Positions 61,451-64,000 of a stretch of 64,000 nucleotides of DNA are shown here, piece by piece. Below the pieces are notes generated by a model. It was not told the DNA's origin and did not search any database. It saw nothing but the letters and a program-made list of their open reading frames with translations. Position 1 is the first letter of the stretch, and each line of letters starts with the position of its first letter. Origin of the DNA: Sphingomonadales bacterium (lineage in GTDB: Bacteria; Pseudomonadota; Alphaproteobacteria; Sphingomonadales; Sphingomonadaceae); contig JAFKLT010000045.1 of the NCBI GenBank assembly GCA_017309275.1, positions 1-64,000 of the forward strand, read 5' to 3'. A program made the translations under genes and the position numbers.

Positions 61451-61933
61451 ATGGAGCTGAAGTTCAGGGTCGCGGCGCGGATCGCGAAGCCGGTGCGCGA
61501 GGTGTTCGAGGCGGTCGCCGACCCCGCGAAGCTGTCGCATTATTTCACGACCGGCGGCGCCAAGGGGCGGCTGGAGACCGGGGCGACGGTGACGTGGGAT
61601 TTCCACGACTTTCCGGGTGCCTTTCCCGTCCATGTGATCGAGGTCGTGCCCGACGAGAAGATCGTCCTTGAATGGCAGGCGAACGAGGGCGAGGCGCCGA
61701 ATGTCGAGGGCGGCGAGTTGAAGGACGCCGACTATCGCACGCGCGTGACGATGAGCTTCACGGGCCTGGACGACGGCCGGACGCTGGTCGAGATCGCCGA
61801 AGAGGGCTGGCGCGAAAATCAGGGCGCGCTCGGCGCCTCCTATGGCAATTGCCAGGGCTGGTCGCAGATGCTCTGCGCGCTGAAGGTGTGGATCGAGCAC
61901 GGCATCAATTTGCGGGCCGACATGTACAAGTGA
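61451..61933 (+). CDS. SRPBCC/AHSA1-like domain protein
   Basis: 160 residues from ATG 61451 with GGAGAG upstream. START-like fold: RVAARIAKPVREVFEAVADPAKLSHYFTTGGAKG, WQANEGEAPNVEGG, and the last helix EHGINLRADMY. Hsp90-activator-like (AHSA1) proteins often pair with ArsR regulators. It may bind a hydrophobic ligand; function open. Divergent from ArsR through the shared operator. Confidence 0.85.
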   Translation: MELKFRVAARIAKPVREVFEAVADPAKLSHYFTTGGAKGRLETGATVTWDFHDFPGAFPVHVIEVVPDEKIVLEWQANEGEAPNVEGGELKDADYRTRVTMSFTGLDDGRTLVEIAEEGWRENQGALGASYGNCQGWSQMLCALKVWIEHGINLRADMYK

Positions 61934-61941
61934 CGGTCCGC

Positions 61942-61975
61942 CTCCCCGCCACGGCGAGGGTTGTGGGGAGGGCTA
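61942..61975. repeat. CCTCCCC...GGGGAGG inverted repeat
   Basis: CCTCCCC and GGGGAGG flank about 20 bases between the SRPBCC stop and the HxlR stop. It is a looser member of the same family as 15194-15215 and 37166-37187. Possibly a bidirectional terminator for the convergent genes. Confidence 0.4.
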
Positions 61976-62410
61976 TTCGGGGTAGTCGAACCGTAGCGGG
62001 CGCGATCCCAGCGGAGCGCCCGTGTTGGCGTCGACGACCACCGGGCGGATTGGCTTTCCGGTTTCGACGTCGATCTGCCGTGTGAGCGCGCCCTGGCCGT
62101 TATGCTTGCGTCCCCACGCCCCGATCGCCGCGAGGATCGGCAGGAAGTCGCGCCCCGCATCGGTCAGCAGATATTCGTCGCGCGGCGGCCGTGCGCTGTA
62201 GCGCCGCTTTTCGATCAGCCCCGCCGCGACGAGTGCCGACAGGCGGCGCGCCAATATGTTCGGCGCGATGCCCAGGCTGGCGCGGATCTGGTCGTAACGC
62301 GTCAGGCCGCGGTCGATGTCGCGGAGGATCAATATGCTCCAGCGGTCGCCGACGCGCATCAGCCCGCGATCGACGGGGCAGGTCCCCGAATTTTCTTCCG
62401 GTGCGGTCAT
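61973..62410 (-). CDS. HxlR-family transcriptional regulator
   Basis: 145 residues from ATG 62410 (ATG 62419 also possible; neither has a clear SD). The winged helix shows CPVDRGLMRVGDRWSILILRDIDRGLTRYDQIRASLGIAPNILARRLSALVAAGLIEK. HxlR proteins are small MarR-like DNA-binding proteins that respond to aldehydes, quinones or redox state. Divergent from an SDR gene, its likely target. Confidence 0.9.
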   Translation of the reverse strand: MTAPEENSGTCPVDRGLMRVGDRWSILILRDIDRGLTRYDQIRASLGIAPNILARRLSALVAAGLIEKRRYSARPPRDEYLLTDAGRDFLPILAAIGAWGRKHNGQGALTRQIDVETGKPIRPVVVDANTGAPLGSRPLRFDYPE

Positions 62411-62426
62411 TGAAAGCATATGGGGC

Positions 62427-62451
62427 AGTCACTATCATTTTGCAAGCGACT
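62427..62451. promoter_or_regulatory. Candidate HxlR operator
   Basis: AGTCACT (62427-62433) and AGCGACT (62445-62451) form an imperfect dyad (one mismatch) with 11 bases between, in the HxlR/SDR intergenic region. Suits a dimeric HxlR site. Confidence 0.35.
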
Positions 62452-62483
62452 CGCTCCCCGGGCCGCCTACAAGGAAGAATGTC

Positions 62484-63284
62484 ATGATCCCTACTGGAAC
62501 GGCCCTGATCACGGGCGCCTCGACCGGCCTTGGCGCCGTCTATGCCGACCGCCTAGCCAAGCGCGGGCACGACCTGATCCTCGTCGCGCGCAACGCGGCG
62601 CAGATGGAAGAGCTTGCGGCGAGGCTTCGCGCCGCGACGGGGGTCGCGGTCGACGTGATCGCCGCCGACCTGACGCGGAGCGACGATGTGACGCGCATCG
62701 AGCAGCGCCTGATCGACGATGCGGCGATCACGCTGTTCGTCAACAATGCCGGCATGTCGCTGAACGGGGGAACGCTGGACAACAGCGCCGCCGATATCGA
62801 GCGGATCATCGCGCTGAACATCACCGCCGCCGCGCGGCTCGCGATCGCGGCGGGCAAGGCGTTCGGGGCGCGCGGCAAGGGCGCGATCGTCAACATCGCC
62901 TCGGTCCTCGCGCTCGCGCCCGAGAGTTTCGAAGGCGTGTATAGCGGGTCGAAGGCGTTTCTGCTGAACCTGAGCCACGCGCTGGCAACGACGGGGCGCG
63001 AAAAGGGCTTTCATGTGCAGGCGGTGCTGCCCGGCGCCACGCGCACCGAAATCTGGGAACGGTCGGGCAAGGATGTCGACGCCTTTCCGGCCGAGATGGT
63101 GATGGACGCTGGCGATCTGGTCGACGCAGCGCTGCTCGGCCTCGACCGCGGCGAAAGCGTCACGATCCCGCCGCTGGCCGACGAGGCGCAGTGGCAGGCG
63201 CATGAGGCGGCGCGGCTGGCGATGGGTCCGAACCTGTCGAAGCGCGACCTCGCGCCGCGCTATCGGACGACCGCGGCGGTTTGA
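62484..63284 (+). CDS. Short-chain dehydrogenase/reductase
   Basis: 266 residues from ATG 62484 with AAGGAAG upstream. Rossmann fold with the NADP(H) motif TGASTGLG, an NNAG motif, and the catalytic Ser-Tyr-Lys: Ser in NIASVLAL, Tyr and Lys in GVYSGSKAFL. The product reduces an aldehyde or ketone; substrate unknown. Divergent from the HxlR regulator. Confidence 0.9.
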   Translation: MIPTGTALITGASTGLGAVYADRLAKRGHDLILVARNAAQMEELAARLRAATGVAVDVIAADLTRSDDVTRIEQRLIDDAAITLFVNNAGMSLNGGTLDNSAADIERIIALNITAAARLAIAAGKAFGARGKGAIVNIASVLALAPESFEGVYSGSKAFLLNLSHALATTGREKGFHVQAVLPGATRTEIWERSGKDVDAFPAEMVMDAGDLVDAALLGLDRGESVTIPPLADEAQWQAHEAARLAMGPNLSKRDLAPRYRTTAAV

Positions 63285-63299
63285 GCGGGCGGGGCTGTA

Positions 63300-63330
63300 T
63301 CCTCCCTGTCGCGTAGCGATGGGGAGGATC
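63300..63330. repeat. ATCCTCCC...GGGGAGGAT inverted repeat
   Basis: ATCCTCCC and GGGGAGGAT flank TGTCGCGTAGCGAT between the SDR stop and the TetR gene. A member of the CCTCCC/GGGAGG family. An ATG at 63319 falls within it and is not a likely start. Confidence 0.45.
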
Positions 63331-63405
63331 TGGCAAGTGCGCCTTTCGTCGATGGCATGCGAGCCCAGCTTGCCCAAGCCTGCCCGCATGGCCTATCGCG
63401 CTGGC

Positions 63406-63999
63406 ATGGGGACGAAGAAGAGCATTGGCGGACCGGGAACGCGCGACAAGTTGATCGAGGCTGCATTTCGTGTCGTCGCGCGCGACGGGCTGGCCGATGC
63501 CAACGTCAAGTCGATCGCGGCCGAGGCGGGGGTGAATCCGGGGCTGCTCCATTATCATTTCGCGACCAAGGATGCGCTGCTCGAAGCGGCGATCGAAAGC
63601 GCCTCGGCGCGCTATATGGCACAGATCGACGCGCTGATCGCCGCGACGCCGCGCGCGGGGCTGTTCGATGCCTATGTCGCCTTTGCCGCCGCCACGCTCG
63701 ATGCCAATCGCGATCTTTTCCGGGTGCGGCTGGCGCTGGGCGCGCGCGCGATGAACGATGCGCGGCTGGCCGAGCGGCTGGAGGTCGGCAATGCCGCGGT
63801 GCGCAGCCGGCTGGCGATGGTCTTTGCCGCGGGGGCGGGGCGGAGCGAGGTCGACGACCGCGACCGGCTGCGCGCGCGCATGACCAAGGCGGCCTTCGAG
63901 GGGCTGATGCTGTCATGGCTGACCCAGCCCGATTTTCCGATGCGCGAGGCGCTGACCGAATGGGCGGTCGGGCTGCGCGCGGGACTTGGCGAAGGCTGA
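63406..63999 (+). CDS. TetR-family transcriptional regulator
   Basis: 197 residues from ATG 63406. Upstream ATGs at 63388, 63352 and 63319 are in frame and none has a clear SD, so the start is uncertain. TetR N-domain with HTH: TRDKLIEAAFRVVARDGLADANVKSIAAEAGVNPGLLHYHFATKDALLEAAI. The C-terminal ligand domain is Ala-rich and unremarkable. It ends one base before the window edge, so its target lies outside or is the SDR gene upstream. Confidence 0.88.
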   Translation: MGTKKSIGGPGTRDKLIEAAFRVVARDGLADANVKSIAAEAGVNPGLLHYHFATKDALLEAAIESASARYMAQIDALIAATPRAGLFDAYVAFAAATLDANRDLFRVRLALGARAMNDARLAERLEVGNAAVRSRLAMVFAAGAGRSEVDDRDRLRARMTKAAFEGLMLSWLTQPDFPMREALTEWAVGLRAGLGEG

Positions 64000-64000
64000 C

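Overview
The window is a GC-rich, gene-dense piece of an alphaproteobacterial chromosome, most likely from a sphingomonad (Sphingomonadaceae; Sphingopyxis or a near relative). The inference rests on several things: the short HPr kinase beside RapZ, an EIIA(Man)-type protein and HPr, and a ChvG/ChvI pair next to pckA; a TonB-dependent receptor; a SUV3-type helicase with an S4 protein; and a psp operon whose 3' half is an array of small membrane proteins. I see no IS element, prophage, CRISPR array, rRNA or tRNA, so this is ordinary chromosome.

Layout. 1-5.1 kb: end of a PCu(A)C copper chaperone, an HExxH protein with a membrane partner, a PH-domain protein, rmuC, a META lipoprotein and a SpoU methyltransferase. 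5.1-11.9 kb: a regulatory block ptsH, EIIA, rapZ, hprK, chvG, chvI on the minus strand, with pckA divergent; this links phosphorelay state and envelope stress to gluconeogenesis. 12-17.6 kb: a DUF885 hydrolase, small conserved proteins, a GNAT, the rplU-rpmA operon and a lipoprotein. 17.7-22.5 kb: pspF and a divergent sigma54-type psp operon (46-aa ORF, pspA, pspB, pspC, five small TM/coiled-coil proteins), then sufE. 22.6-31.4 kb, minus strand: TonB-dependent receptor, clpX, clpP, fdxA, S4 protein, SUV3-like helicase. 31.7-37.1 kb, plus strand: M23 peptidase, hemB, a membrane/spermidine-synthase-like fusion, a gamma-carbonic anhydrase. 37.2-43.2 kb, minus strand: PuuD-like protein, ispZ, ftsY, mtaB, dapF, a GGDEF-EAL protein. 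43.4-50.3 kb, plus strand: ffh, rpsP, rimM, then a beta-lactamase-fold hydrolase, a small minus-strand gene and a frameshifted LysR gene, before trmD and rplS. 50.3-54.3 kb: DUF1287 protein, asd, a dimethylargininase-like hydrolase, a DUF2238 membrane protein and a lipoprotein. 54.3-57.5 kb: a MarR-EmrA-EmrB efflux operon. 57.6-64 kb: an isomerase, an alpha/beta hydrolase, an M2 peptidase and three regulator-linked genes (ArsR/SRPBCC, HxlR/SDR, TetR).

The part most worth following is the psp region. Behind canonical pspA-pspB-pspC lie five more tiny genes. Four of the products end in the same motif, R-x-x-V-[LI]-E-R-I-[AV]-T-[DE] followed by [EQ]-I-[DE]-x-L-R, and versions of it also end PspC and occur in PspB. 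This looks like an expanded family of membrane-anchored coiled-coil partners for PspA. A sigma54-type promoter, spaced repeats beside pspF and three strong hairpins frame the operon.

Starts were chosen by Shine-Dalgarno position, overlap with the gene upstream and signal-peptide placement. Functions were assigned from recognisable motifs and family memory only; no database search was possible.
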